Under the pieces are notes generated by a model that searched no databases, was not told the DNA's origin, and worked only from the letters and a program-made list of their open reading frames with translations. Below, piece by piece: positions 23,205 through 31,193 of a DNA stretch of 64,000 bases. Position 1 is the first letter of the stretch. Every line of letters begins with the position of its first letter. Position numbers and translations under genes: made by a program. This DNA is from Homoserinimonas sedimenticola (GTDB taxonomy: Bacteria; Actinomycetota; Actinomycetes; Actinomycetales; Microbacteriaceae): assembly GCF_026094475.1 (NCBI RefSeq), contig NZ_JAPELL010000001.1, positions 2,194,326 through 2,258,325 on the forward strand. The letters run 5' to 3'.

Positions 23205-24125
23205 TCAGACGCGGTACGCGTCGCCGTCTGTGCTGACCGGCACCAGCACAGCACGCTCATGCGGGCTGTCGTTCGGCGCGTGGAACACCAGGTAGTCGCT
23301 GCCGTCAGAGGTGTGCAGGATCATGCCGTGGCCGCCGTTGCGCGACCAGAGAGGCTCGGGGGTCTGCGTCCAAGGGCCCCGGATGCCGCCGCTCTCCGAC
23401 CTGGCCACGCCCATGGCGTAGCCCTCCTCGCCGAAACTCGACCAGAGCATGAGCAGGGTTTCAGAGGGCGTGCGCGTCAGAAAGGGTCCGTCAGTGAAGA
23501 GCGGGTCTGTGGCGAGGCGCAGCTCGGCGGGCGGTTCGCCGCCGCCGGGCAACCTCATGGGGCGGGCCCACGGGGCGGCTGACGCCCGGAACAGCAGCTC
23601 GGGTTCGCCGACCGCTGCGGTGAGGTCCTCCGAGAGGCGCAGGGCGTACATCTCGCCGTCGGCGATCGCGGGCTCGCCCGCCGCGGTGCCCTCGGCCCCC
23701 CGACTGTAGATGAGCCAGGGGGAGTCGTCGTCAACGAAGAAGGTTCCATCCAGGCACGGCACGCCGACGGGGGTGACCGGCCCGTCACTCCACGGGAGAA
23801 AGGGGCCGGTCGCAGCATCCGCGACCAGCACCGCGACGCCGCGCACCCGGGTCGTCGAGTCGAGGAAGGTCGCGAACATGAAGAAACGGCCCGCGTGCGC
23901 ATGCACCTCGGGCGCCCAGAACTGAGAGGTGGACCAGAAACCCTCCGGCGGGCGGAAGGCCGCGATCGGCCCCTCCCACGACTCGAGGTCGCTGCTGGTG
24001 TAGCAGTCGAAGCCGGTGGCGGGCCCGCCCCACACGTTCGCATCCGTCGTGCCGAACAGCACGAATCGGCCCGGCTCGGGCTCGATGACGTATGGGTCAC
24101 GGATGCGAACGTCGGAGAGCCTCAT
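23205..24125 (-). CDS. glycoside hydrolase family 43-like five-bladed beta-propeller enzyme
   Basis: A 306-residue protein resembling GH43 arabinofuranosidases/xylosidases. The expected catalytic base Asp is in IRDPYVI (residues 8-14), the modulator Asp in CLDGTFF (Asp 126), and a conserved His in GGHGM near residue 250. The general-acid position, usually Glu in a EGP-type motif, reads TDGPF (211-215), so the acid may be Asp or may lie elsewhere. No signal peptide: it is a cytoplasmic enzyme that could remove arabinose or xylose from imported glycosides. The frame extends upstream, but ATG 24125 overlaps the FAH stop by 4 nt and is the family start. Confidence 0.75.
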   Translation of the reverse strand: MRLSDVRIRDPYVIEPEPGRFVLFGTTDANVWGGPATGFDCYTSSDLESWEGPIAAFRPPEGFWSTSQFWAPEVHAHAGRFFMFATFLDSTTRVRGVAVLVADAATGPFLPWSDGPVTPVGVPCLDGTFFVDDDSPWLIYSRGAEGTAAGEPAIADGEMYALRLSEDLTAAVGEPELLFRASAAPWARPMRLPGGGEPPAELRLATDPLFTDGPFLTRTPSETLLMLWSSFGEEGYAMGVARSESGGIRGPWTQTPEPLWSRNGGHGMILHTSDGSDYLVFHAPNDSPHERAVLVPVSTDGDAYRV

Positions 24126-24958
24126 CGGGAGGTGAACTGCGTCGTGAGGGTGCCGATGCCTTCGATCTCGCTCACGAGCACGTCGTCGGCGCGGATGAAC
24201 CGTTGTGGTGACATCCGGTTGCCGACGCCGCCCGGGGTGCCGGTGAAGATGAGGTCTCCCGGCAGCAGCGGGCACACGGCGGAGAGCCGCGCGATGAGCT
24301 CGGGCACGTCGTAGATCATGAGGCTCGTGCGGGATCCTTGCATCTGCTGGCCGCTGAGCGCGCAACCGATCGCGAGGTCGTCGCGGTCGGCGAGGTCATC
24401 GGATGTCACGAGCCAGGGTCCCGTCGGACCGAACCCCGGGAACGACTTGCCGAGGCTGAACTGCGGCGAGGTTCCCTGCATCTGCACGAGACGCTCCGAC
24501 AGGTCCTGCCCGATGGTCACGCCCGCGATGTGGTTCCACGCATCGTCGCGCGAGACCCGGTGGGCCTCCGCGCCGATCGCGACGACCAGCTCAACCTCCC
24601 AGTCGACGTTGCCCTCGGGCAGCTCGACCACGTGGTTCGGCCCGACGATGCTCGAGGGGAACTTCGTGAACGTCACGGGCACGGACTCGGGCGGGTAGCC
24701 CGCCTCCTCCGCGTGGGCCGTGTAGTTGATGCCGATCGCGAATACCTGGCGCGGCGCGGGGACGGGTGCCCCCAGTTGAGCCTCGTCGAAGGGCTCGCCC
24801 GTGGCATCCGTGGTGCGCGCCCATGTCTCGAAGGCGGCCCAATCGGCGAACAGCGACTGTGGATCCGCGTTGAAACGACCCTCGGATGCACGCTCCACAT
24901 CGACCGCGCGGTCACCCCGGAGGATGACCGCGCGGCCGTTCAGGTTGGCGATTCTCAC
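24122..24958 (-). CDS. fumarylacetoacetate hydrolase (FAH) family protein 1
   Basis: A 278-residue FAH-superfamily hydrolase/isomerase: AIGINYTAHAEEAGYP substrate loop (about residues 75-90), metal ligands in DWEVELVVAIG (E-x-E) and GQDLSER (Asp), and C-terminal GDLIFTGTPGGVG. Members hydrolyse C-C bonds of 2,4-diketo or acylpyruvate acids, decarboxylate, or isomerise ring-cleavage products. Possible substrates here are 2,4-diketo-3-deoxyrhamnonate (oxidative L-rhamnose pathway) or an acyl product of flavonoid rings. The GTG start at 24958 overlaps the preceding FAH stop by 4 nt; the longer frame to 25003 would overlap far more. Confidence 0.82.
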   Translation of the reverse strand: MRIANLNGRAVILRGDRAVDVERASEGRFNADPQSLFADWAAFETWARTTDATGEPFDEAQLGAPVPAPRQVFAIGINYTAHAEEAGYPPESVPVTFTKFPSSIVGPNHVVELPEGNVDWEVELVVAIGAEAHRVSRDDAWNHIAGVTIGQDLSERLVQMQGTSPQFSLGKSFPGFGPTGPWLVTSDDLADRDDLAIGCALSGQQMQGSRTSLMIYDVPELIARLSAVCPLLPGDLIFTGTPGGVGNRMSPQRFIRADDVLVSEIEGIGTLTTQFTSR

Positions 24959-25830
24959 CAGTCGACCCGCTCGGGCGCGGGCTGGCCCCACGCCTCTTCC
25001 CACGACACGACCTTGTTGCGCAGCGTGCCGATGCCGGCGATCTCGGCCTCGACGACGTCGCCCGGCTTCAGGTAGAAGTCAAAGGGGTTCTTCTGGATCG
25101 CGGCGACGCCCGAGATGGTGCCGGTCGTGATGATGTCACCGGCCGAGTAGACCTGCGGCGAGTGGTAGGCCACGAGGTGGTTGAAGTGCACGCGCGTCTG
25201 GTTGGTGTTGCCCTTCTGGCGCACCTCGCCGTTGACGCGGAGCTCCATCGCGAGGTTGTGCATGTCGGGCACCTCGTCGGCCGTCACGATGTAGGGGCCG
25301 ATGGGGCAGAAGGTGTCGATGCCCTTGCTGAACGAGAAGACGCCAGACTCCATCTCCTTGCGCTGGATGTCGCGGGCCGTGATGTCGTTGAAGACGGTGA
25401 AGCCTGCGATGTAGTCGTTCGCCTCATCGGGGCCGAAGAACTTGCCCGACTTGCCGATGATGATGCCCAGCTCGAGCTCGTAGTCGAGCTCCTTGGTGAG
25501 GTGCTCCGGGTAGACGATGTTGTCGTCCGGGCCGATGATGGCGTCGAGGTTCTGGAAGAACACGATGCCCTTGTGTACGGGGTGCGACCAGTCGACGGCC
25601 TGCAGCTCGTTGTGGTGGTCGGCGAAGTTGCCCGCTGTGTGGAAGAACTTCTTGGGCTGGATGGGCGCCCGCAGGCGCACATCGCCGAGGGCGAGCCGCT
25701 CGCCGGTCTCCTGCACGTCGCCGCCGCGCTCGAAGTACTCGCGGGTCGAGGGCACGTCGAGTTCGATGACGAGCTCCTCTTCGAGCTCGAGGCGTCCGAC
25801 GCGTCCGTCGTCGAAGGTGATGAGTTTCAT
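24955..25830 (-). CDS. fumarylacetoacetate hydrolase (FAH) family protein 2
   Basis: A 291-residue FAH-family protein with HTAGNFADHHNE loop, metal ligands in LDYELELGIIIGK and FNDITARDIQ, and GDIITTGTISGVAA near the C-terminus. It is only distantly related to the neighbouring FAH protein, so the two probably have different substrates. It lies in the minus-strand operon between an SDR gene and FAH 1. Hydrolysis of a 2,4-diketo acid to pyruvate plus a carboxylate would fit its place after two dehydrogenases. ATG 25830 has a GGAGAAATGCA leader. Confidence 0.82.
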   Translation of the reverse strand: MKLITFDDGRVGRLELEEELVIELDVPSTREYFERGGDVQETGERLALGDVRLRAPIQPKKFFHTAGNFADHHNELQAVDWSHPVHKGIVFFQNLDAIIGPDDNIVYPEHLTKELDYELELGIIIGKSGKFFGPDEANDYIAGFTVFNDITARDIQRKEMESGVFSFSKGIDTFCPIGPYIVTADEVPDMHNLAMELRVNGEVRQKGNTNQTRVHFNHLVAYHSPQVYSAGDIITTGTISGVAAIQKNPFDFYLKPGDVVEAEIAGIGTLRNKVVSWEEAWGQPAPERVDW

Positions 25831-25854
25831 TGCATTTCTCCTATCGGGGTGCGC

Positions 25855-26640
25855 CTAGGCGCCGATCATGTTGAAGCCGCCATCGGCAAGCAGGTAGCCG
25901 CCCGTGAGGTGGTTCGCCTCGTCGGTCGCGAGCCACAGCGCCGTGCCGGCGACGAGCTCGGGTGCGGGGATGTTGGCCATGGGGGTCTGGGAGATGAGCT
26001 TCTCGCGGCGCCCGCCCTTCCAGTCCTCGCGGTTCTTGAGGGTCTCGGTCTCCATGAAGCCGGGTGCGAAGGTGTTGACGCGCACGGTCGGGGCGAAGGC
26101 GTGGGCGTAGGACTTGGTGAGCCCGACGATCGCCGACTTGGCCGCGGCATACTGCGGCGCCCGCGCGCTACCCCGCACGATCACAGTGGAGCCGATCTGG
26201 ATGATGTTGCCGTGGCCCTGCTCGAGCATCCGGCCACCGAACTCGTGCGTCATGAGCAGCGTGCCCTTGACGTCGACGTCGATCACACGGTCGAGGCTCT
26301 CCTGCGTGAGTTCACGCCACGACATCTGCTGGTCGGCGACATCGCCCACGTTGTTGACGAGCACGTCGAGGGTGCCGAACTCGGCGAAGACAGCATCGGC
26401 AAGGCCCTTGATGGCCTCCCAGGTGCCGATGTTGGCCTGCACGATGAATGCCTCGCCGCCGATCGAGCGGATGCGCGAGGCCGTGCGCTCGGCGCCCGCC
26501 TTCGAGCTGTTGTAGTGCACGGCGACACGGGCACCCTCTTGGGCGGCGCGGAAGGCGATCTCGGCGCCGAAGCCCGTGCCGGCGCCCGTGACGAGCACGG
26601 ACTTGCCCGCGAAGCGGGGGAAGATCTGGGGTTCTGACAT
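25855..26640 (-). CDS. short-chain dehydrogenase/reductase (SDR) A
   Basis: A 261-residue classical SDR. NAD(P)-binding TGAGTGFG (residues 18-25), NNVGD (the NNAG position), catalytic Ser in IGSTVIV, and YAAAK (Tyr and Lys near 163-167). A basic patch after the second strand (HYNSSKAGAER) suggests NADP(H). Substrate unknown; sugar, sugar-acid or ring-derived hydroxyl oxidation all fit. It is the second gene of the five-gene minus-strand operon, divergent from the IclR and rhamnosidase operon. Confidence 0.85.
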   Translation of the reverse strand: MSEPQIFPRFAGKSVLVTGAGTGFGAEIAFRAAQEGARVAVHYNSSKAGAERTASRIRSIGGEAFIVQANIGTWEAIKGLADAVFAEFGTLDVLVNNVGDVADQQMSWRELTQESLDRVIDVDVKGTLLMTHEFGGRMLEQGHGNIIQIGSTVIVRGSARAPQYAAAKSAIVGLTKSYAHAFAPTVRVNTFAPGFMETETLKNREDWKGGRREKLISQTPMANIPAPELVAGTALWLATDEANHLTGGYLLADGGFNMIGA

Positions 26641-26661
26641 GCGTTTCTCCTTGGGGTGGGC

Positions 26662-27429
26662 TTAGACGAGGGTGCGGCCGCCGTCGACGTAGAGCACGTG
26701 GCCCGTCACGAACGACGACTGCTGAGACGAGAGGAACAGGGCGGGGCCGACGATGTCGCCTGGCACGCCGAGGCGACCGGCGGGCACGAGGCTCTCGAGG
26801 TTGGCGCGCACGCCCGGCTTCTCGAGGTAGGCGCTCGTGAGGCCCGTCTCGATATAGCCGGGGGCGATCGTGTTGACGGTCACGCCGCTCTGCGCCCATT
26901 CGGCGGCCATGACACGGGCCATCTGGTTGATGCCGCCCTTCGATGCCGCGTAGGGCGCGTGCAGCTTGTGGGCGAGCAATCCGGAGACGGAGGAGAGCAT
27001 GACGACACGACCGTAGCCTGCCGCTGTCATGTGTCGACCCGCGGCCTGAGCCACCTTGAAGGCGGTCGTGAGGTTGATGTCGATGACTCTCTGCCATTCA
27101 TCCTCAGTGAAGTCGACGATGGGCCGGCGGTCGTTGATGCCGATGCAGTGGAGCGTGACGTCGAGGCCGCCGAGTTGAGCGACGGCGTGGTCGACGACGC
27201 GACGGCCGGCGCCGGGTTCGAGCAGGTCGGCCTGCAGCGTGCGCACGGGAGCGGCGAGCCCTGCGCCGCCGTCGAGGTGGTCGAGGGCGGCGTGGTCGCG
27301 GTCGACCACCAGCACCTGCGCGCCCGCGTCGACGTAGCCGCGGATGCACTCGAGGCCGATGCCGCCGGCGCCGATCACGAGCACCCTGGCTCCCTTGAGG
27401 CCGAGCCAGTCGGTGGTGTCTGTTGTCAC
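26662..27429 (-). CDS. short-chain dehydrogenase/reductase (SDR) B
   Basis: A 255-residue classical SDR. Its glycine motif reads IGAGGIGLE instead of TGxxxGIG, followed by an acidic VVDRD that favours NAD(H). The catalytic Ser is in MLSSVSG, with YAASK near residue 160. C-terminal SSFVTGHVLYVDGG is typical. It starts with GTG 27429 behind an AAAGGAG ribosome-binding site and is the first gene of the operon (SDR B, SDR A, FAH 2, FAH 1, GH43-like). L-rhamnose 1-dehydrogenase or 3-deoxy-rhamnonate dehydrogenase roles are plausible given the two rhamnosidases across the promoter. Confidence 0.85.
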   Translation of the reverse strand: MTTDTTDWLGLKGARVLVIGAGGIGLECIRGYVDAGAQVLVVDRDHAALDHLDGGAGLAAPVRTLQADLLEPGAGRRVVDHAVAQLGGLDVTLHCIGINDRRPIVDFTEDEWQRVIDINLTTAFKVAQAAGRHMTAAGYGRVVMLSSVSGLLAHKLHAPYAASKGGINQMARVMAAEWAQSGVTVNTIAPGYIETGLTSAYLEKPGVRANLESLVPAGRLGVPGDIVGPALFLSSQQSSFVTGHVLYVDGGRTLV

Positions 27430-27518
27430 GTGCGCTCCTTTGCCGCTATGCTTTCACTCTATAAAAGCTTGTTTCGTAGAATGAATCCTAACCCGACGAG
27501 GAATGGAGGGTCAACGCG
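27430..27518. promoter_or_regulatory. divergent promoter region, SDR operon / IclR-rhamnosidase operon
   Basis: An AT-rich 89-nt gap. On the plus strand TTCACT (27453-27458) and TAGAAT (27477-27482), spaced 18 nt, form a plausible promoter for iclR. The segment in between, containing AAAAGCTTGTTTCG, is the likely IclR operator and could also serve the minus-strand operon. No clear long palindrome is visible. Confidence 0.5.
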
Positions 27519-28295
27519 ATGACTTCAGAGGCGACCAGATATCGCATCGAGTCGCTCGCCAAGGGCCTCACGGTGCTGAGGCTCTTCGACGAGCGGACGC
27601 AGGCACTCAAGCTTCGCGAGATCTGCGACCGCACGGGCATCCCCATGCCGACGGCGTTCCGCATCGTCGCGACCCTCGAGGAGGAGGGATTCATCGAGCG
27701 GATGCCCGACGGCTCGGTGCGCCCCGGGGTCGCCGTGCTCACACTCGGCTCGGCCGCGTTGCGCGGTTCAGGCCTCGTGCAGGCCAGCGAGCTGACGCTG
27801 CGCGAACTGGCGGATGCCACGGGCGAGACGGTCAACCTCGGCGTGCTGCGCGGTGATGAGGTGCTTTACCTCGTGCGGCTACGCAACTCCGACCTCGTGA
27901 CCGCGAACGTGCAGGTGGGCACGACGCTGCCTGCTGTGCACACCTCGATGGGCAAGGTGCTGCTGTCGGGGCTCGGCAGGGCCGAGCTGGGGCGGCTGCT
28001 CGACGGTGTCGACCTGAGTGAGGGCGGCGGGCCGAACGCCCTGCGCTCCCGCGAGTCCCTGGAGCAGCAGCTGCTGAAGATTCGCAGGCTCGGCTACGCC
28101 GTGCAGGATCAAGAGCTGGCAGCCGGGCTGCGCTCGGTCTCCGTGCCCGTGGTCGACGCATCGGGGGCTGTCGTCGCCGCCATCAACATCGCCGTCGCGT
28201 CGACCCGACACAGCGTTGCAGACCTGGAGAAGGTGCTCCTGCCGCAGGTGCAGCAGGCGGCGGCCCAGATCAGCAGGAGGATCCAGACACAGTGA
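27519..28295 (+). CDS. IclR-family transcriptional regulator
   Basis: A 258-residue regulator. The winged helix-turn-helix spans residues 8-70 (SLAKGLTVLRLF, LREICDRTGIPMPTAFRIVATLEEEGFIE in two parts), and the effector domain follows with the family features TSMGKVLLSGL and AVQDQELAAGLRSVSVPV. IclR proteins commonly repress catabolic operons for sugar acids and aromatics. Its position between the SDR/FAH operon and the rhamnosidase genes makes it the likely switch of both. ATG 27519 has a GGAGGG ribosome-binding site; the CMD gene start overlaps its stop. Confidence 0.92.
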   Translation: MTSEATRYRIESLAKGLTVLRLFDERTQALKLREICDRTGIPMPTAFRIVATLEEEGFIERMPDGSVRPGVAVLTLGSAALRGSGLVQASELTLRELADATGETVNLGVLRGDEVLYLVRLRNSDLVTANVQVGTTLPAVHTSMGKVLLSGLGRAELGRLLDGVDLSEGGGPNALRSRESLEQQLLKIRRLGYAVQDQELAAGLRSVSVPVVDASGAVVAAINIAVASTRHSVADLEKVLLPQVQQAAAQISRRIQTQ

Positions 28296-28849
28296 GCCGC
28301 ATCCATCGCTTCACTCCCGACGAACTCGAGGGTGACCGCCGGGCCGCCTACGACTCCATCACCGGCGGACCACGTGCACGTGGGCCGCAGCACTTCGCTC
28401 TCACGGCCGCAGACGGCTCGCTCAACGGACCCTTCAACGCCATGCTGCTTTCCCCCCGGCTCGGCCTCGCCCTCCAGTCGTTGGGCGCCGCCGTGCGCTA
28501 CGAGACGGCGCTGAGTCCCCGCGTGCGCGAGATGGCGATCCTGATCGTCGCGGCCCACTGGGACAGCGCCTTCGAGCGGATGGCGCACGAGGCCGTCGGG
28601 GCGGCGGCGGGGCTGAGCGAATCAGAGATGTCGGCCATCCGCTCAGGAGGAGCGCCGGATCTCGGCGACGCGGTCGAGCGGGCGAGCGTCGACTTCGCGC
28701 GAGCCATCGTGCGCGGAGACGCCAGCGATGCCCAGTGGGATGCTGCGCGGCGAGTGCTCGACGAGGTTGCCCTCTTCGAGCTTGCGACGCTGGTGGGCTA
28801 CTACGCCGCGCTCGCGCTGCAGCTGCGGGTGTTCCGGGTCGGGGCCTGA
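28292..28849 (+). CDS. carboxymuconolactone decarboxylase (CMD/AhpD-like) family protein
   Basis: A 185-residue all-helical protein with the CMD-type core LSPRVREMAILIVAAHWDSAFERMAHEAVGAAAGL (split by residues 75-110) and FELATLVGYYAALALQLRVF near the end. The CxxC motif of AhpD peroxidases is absent: the position reads AAHWDS with His-Trp, so a redox role is unlikely. Members of this branch include gamma-carboxymuconolactone decarboxylases and uncharacterised catabolic-cluster proteins. The GTG at 28292 overlaps the IclR stop and the rhamnosidase ATG follows 1 nt after its own stop, so it belongs to the same operon. Confidence 0.8.
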   Translation: MSRIHRFTPDELEGDRRAAYDSITGGPRARGPQHFALTAADGSLNGPFNAMLLSPRLGLALQSLGAAVRYETALSPRVREMAILIVAAHWDSAFERMAHEAVGAAAGLSESEMSAIRSGGAPDLGDAVERASVDFARAIVRGDASDAQWDAARRVLDEVALFELATLVGYYAALALQLRVFRVGA

Positions 28850-28850
28850 C

Positions 28851-31136
28851 ATGGGCGAGTGGCGCGCGGAGTGGATCACGCACGACACCGGACCGGCCGG
28901 GCCGGGGCGGCGCCCCGTCGTGCACTTTCGGCGACAGTTCGCGGTGAGCCGCGACATCCGCGCAACCCTGCGCATCACGGCGCACGGCATCTATCAGGGG
29001 TTCCTCGACGGCGTGCGCATCGGCGACCACGAGCTCGCGCCCGGCTACACGGAGTACGGCTCGCGCCTGCAGGTGCAGGAGTTCGCACTCGACCTCCACG
29101 CGGGCGAGCACTGTCTTGCCGTGGAGCTGTCGGATGGCTGGTATCGCGGGCAGGTGGGCCTCTACCGCCACGCTGACCAATGGGGCACCCAGACCGCGTT
29201 GCTCGCGCAGCTCGACGGCGACGGGGTCGACGTCGCCACCGACAAGGCCTGGCAGGCCCGCGCTGCCGACCACACCGCCGATCTCATCGCGGGCGAATGC
29301 ATCGACCTGCGCAGTCTCGACGGCTGGCAGCATCCCGGCTACGACGATTCCGGCTGGGAGCCCGTCGCGGTGGAGCAGCGGGGTTACGAGACCCTTGTGC
29401 CACAGGAGGCGCCGCCGGTGCGGCGCATCGAGGAACTCGCACCCCGCAGCATCCGTCGGCTGGGTGACCGGCAGATCATCGACTTCGGCCAGAACGTGGC
29501 GGGCTGGACCCGACTGGCGCGGCTCGGCCCACGGGGCACCGAACTCACCCTCACCCATGCGGAGGCGCTCACGCCGGAGGGCGACGTCACGCAGGTGAAC
29601 CTCGCCCCCGACATCCCGGCGCTCGGCGTGAAGCTGCCCGCCGGCCAGGTCGACACGGTGATCTCGGCAGGGCCCGGCTCCAGCTTCGAGCCCCGTCACA
29701 GCACCCGTGGCTTTCGCTACCTCGCGGTCGACGGGCTCGACGACGACCTCGAAGCGCAGGATGTCACGGCCGTCGTCGTGCACAGCGACCTGCCGCGCAC
29801 CGGCTGGTTCACCTGCAGCGACCCCTCGCTCAACGCGCTGCACGAGGCTGCGGTGTGGAGCTTTCGCGGTAACGCGATCGACATCCCCACCGATTGCCCG
29901 GTGCGCGAGCGCGCGGGGTGGACGGGTGACTGGCAGATCTTCGTGCCGACCGCCGCCTACCTCTACGACGTCGCCGACTTCTCCGCCAAGTGGCTGCGTG
30001 ACCTCGCCGCGGGGCAGTGGCCCGACGGCACGATCGGCAATTTCGCCCCCATGCCGCGGGGTGAGGGGCGGGAGAGCCCGGGTGCGTTCATGAACGGCTC
30101 GGCGGGGTGGGGCGATGCCGCCATCATCGTGCCGTGGGAGCTCTATCGCGCCTACGGTGACCCTGCCGTGTTGGAGGAGTCGTGGCCCATGATGCTGCGC
30201 TGGATCGGCAGGGTGCGCGAGCTCGCCGAGACGGGCCGCCATGCGAGCCGCACGGGGCCGGTGCAGCCGCACGAGAGGTACCTCTGGGACAGCGGCTTCC
30301 ATTTCGGCGAGTGGCTCGTGCCCGAGCCGAGCGGCGACTTCGACTTCGGCGAGCTCATGGCCGCAGACAAGGGCGACACTGCCACCGCCTACTACCGGCA
30401 CTCGACGCGTCTGCTGTCGCAGATCGCGGCGGTGCTGGGGCGGGAGGAGCAGGCGGCGGCCTTCGCGGAGCTCGCGCAGCGCATCCGCTCGGCCTGGCAG
30501 CGGGAGTACCTGGTCGACGGCCGCGTGCAGCCCGCGACCCAGGCGAACTGCGTGCGCGCCCTCGCCTTCGACCTGGTGGATGATCCCGCCCCTGTCGTGC
30601 AGCAACTCGTCGAGCTGATCGAGGCGGCGGGCGACCACCTCGCGACGGGCTTTCTCGCGACGCCGTACCTGCTGCCCGTTCTCGCGGAGCATGGGCGGGC
30701 GGATGTGGCGTTCCGTCTGTTGCAGCAGCGCAGCTGGCCATCGTGGCTCGGCATGATCGAGCAGGGTGCCACGACGATGTGGGAGCGCTGGGAGGGCTAC
30801 GACGCTTCAGGCATGCCGTTCGAGTCGCACAACCACTACTCCAAGGGGGCCGTGATCTCCTTCCTTCATCGCCATGTTGCGGGTATCCGCCCGGTAGAGC
30901 CGGGGTATCGGCGGTTCTCGGTGCAGCCCGTCATGGGCGGTGGCCTCGGGCACGCGGAGGGTCGACTCGTGACGCCTCTGGGTGAGATCGTGTCGGTGTG
31001 GGAGCTCAGTGAGAGTCGATTCGAGCTGTCGGTGACCGTGCCCGCGGGGGCGACGGCGGAGGTCGTGCTGCCCGATGGTGGACGGCACGAGGTCGCCGAG
31101 GGCCGACACTTCTTCACCGCGAGTCGACAGAACTGA
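28851..31136 (+). CDS. alpha-L-rhamnosidase, GH78 (first)
   Basis: A 761-residue GH78 enzyme. An N-terminal beta-sandwich (GIYQGFLDGVRIGDHELAPG) is followed by the carbohydrate-binding-like domain (IDFGQNVAGW), the (alpha/alpha)6 barrel and a C-terminal beta domain. The general acid is Glu 353 in DCPVRERAGWTGD and the general base Glu 645 in TTMWERWEGY, the positions used in characterised GH78 enzymes. No signal peptide: it works on imported rhamnosides. It is translated from ATG 28851 one nucleotide after the CMD stop. Rutin-, quercitrin- or naringin-type flavonoid rhamnosides are likely substrates in this context. Confidence 0.93.
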   Translation: MGEWRAEWITHDTGPAGPGRRPVVHFRRQFAVSRDIRATLRITAHGIYQGFLDGVRIGDHELAPGYTEYGSRLQVQEFALDLHAGEHCLAVELSDGWYRGQVGLYRHADQWGTQTALLAQLDGDGVDVATDKAWQARAADHTADLIAGECIDLRSLDGWQHPGYDDSGWEPVAVEQRGYETLVPQEAPPVRRIEELAPRSIRRLGDRQIIDFGQNVAGWTRLARLGPRGTELTLTHAEALTPEGDVTQVNLAPDIPALGVKLPAGQVDTVISAGPGSSFEPRHSTRGFRYLAVDGLDDDLEAQDVTAVVVHSDLPRTGWFTCSDPSLNALHEAAVWSFRGNAIDIPTDCPVRERAGWTGDWQIFVPTAAYLYDVADFSAKWLRDLAAGQWPDGTIGNFAPMPRGEGRESPGAFMNGSAGWGDAAIIVPWELYRAYGDPAVLEESWPMMLRWIGRVRELAETGRHASRTGPVQPHERYLWDSGFHFGEWLVPEPSGDFDFGELMAADKGDTATAYYRHSTRLLSQIAAVLGREEQAAAFAELAQRIRSAWQREYLVDGRVQPATQANCVRALAFDLVDDPAPVVQQLVELIEAAGDHLATGFLATPYLLPVLAEHGRADVAFRLLQQRSWPSWLGMIEQGATTMWERWEGYDASGMPFESHNHYSKGAVISFLHRHVAGIRPVEPGYRRFSVQPVMGGGLGHAEGRLVTPLGEIVSVWELSESRFELSVTVPAGATAEVVLPDGGRHEVAEGRHFFTASRQN

Positions 31137-31160
31137 AAACCTTCAATACTCTAGGTTTTC
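31135..31160 (+). promoter_or_regulatory. inverted repeat between the two rhamnosidase genes
   Basis: A perfect 8-bp inverted repeat GAAAACCT (31135-31142) and AGGTTTTC (31153-31160) with a 10-nt spacer begins at the stop codon of the first rhamnosidase gene. Its low GC and position suggest an operator for an internal promoter or a weak terminator controlling the second gene. Confidence 0.45.
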
Positions 31161-31193
31161 GCGTGAGAACCCTGAACTGAAAGACGAGCAACG

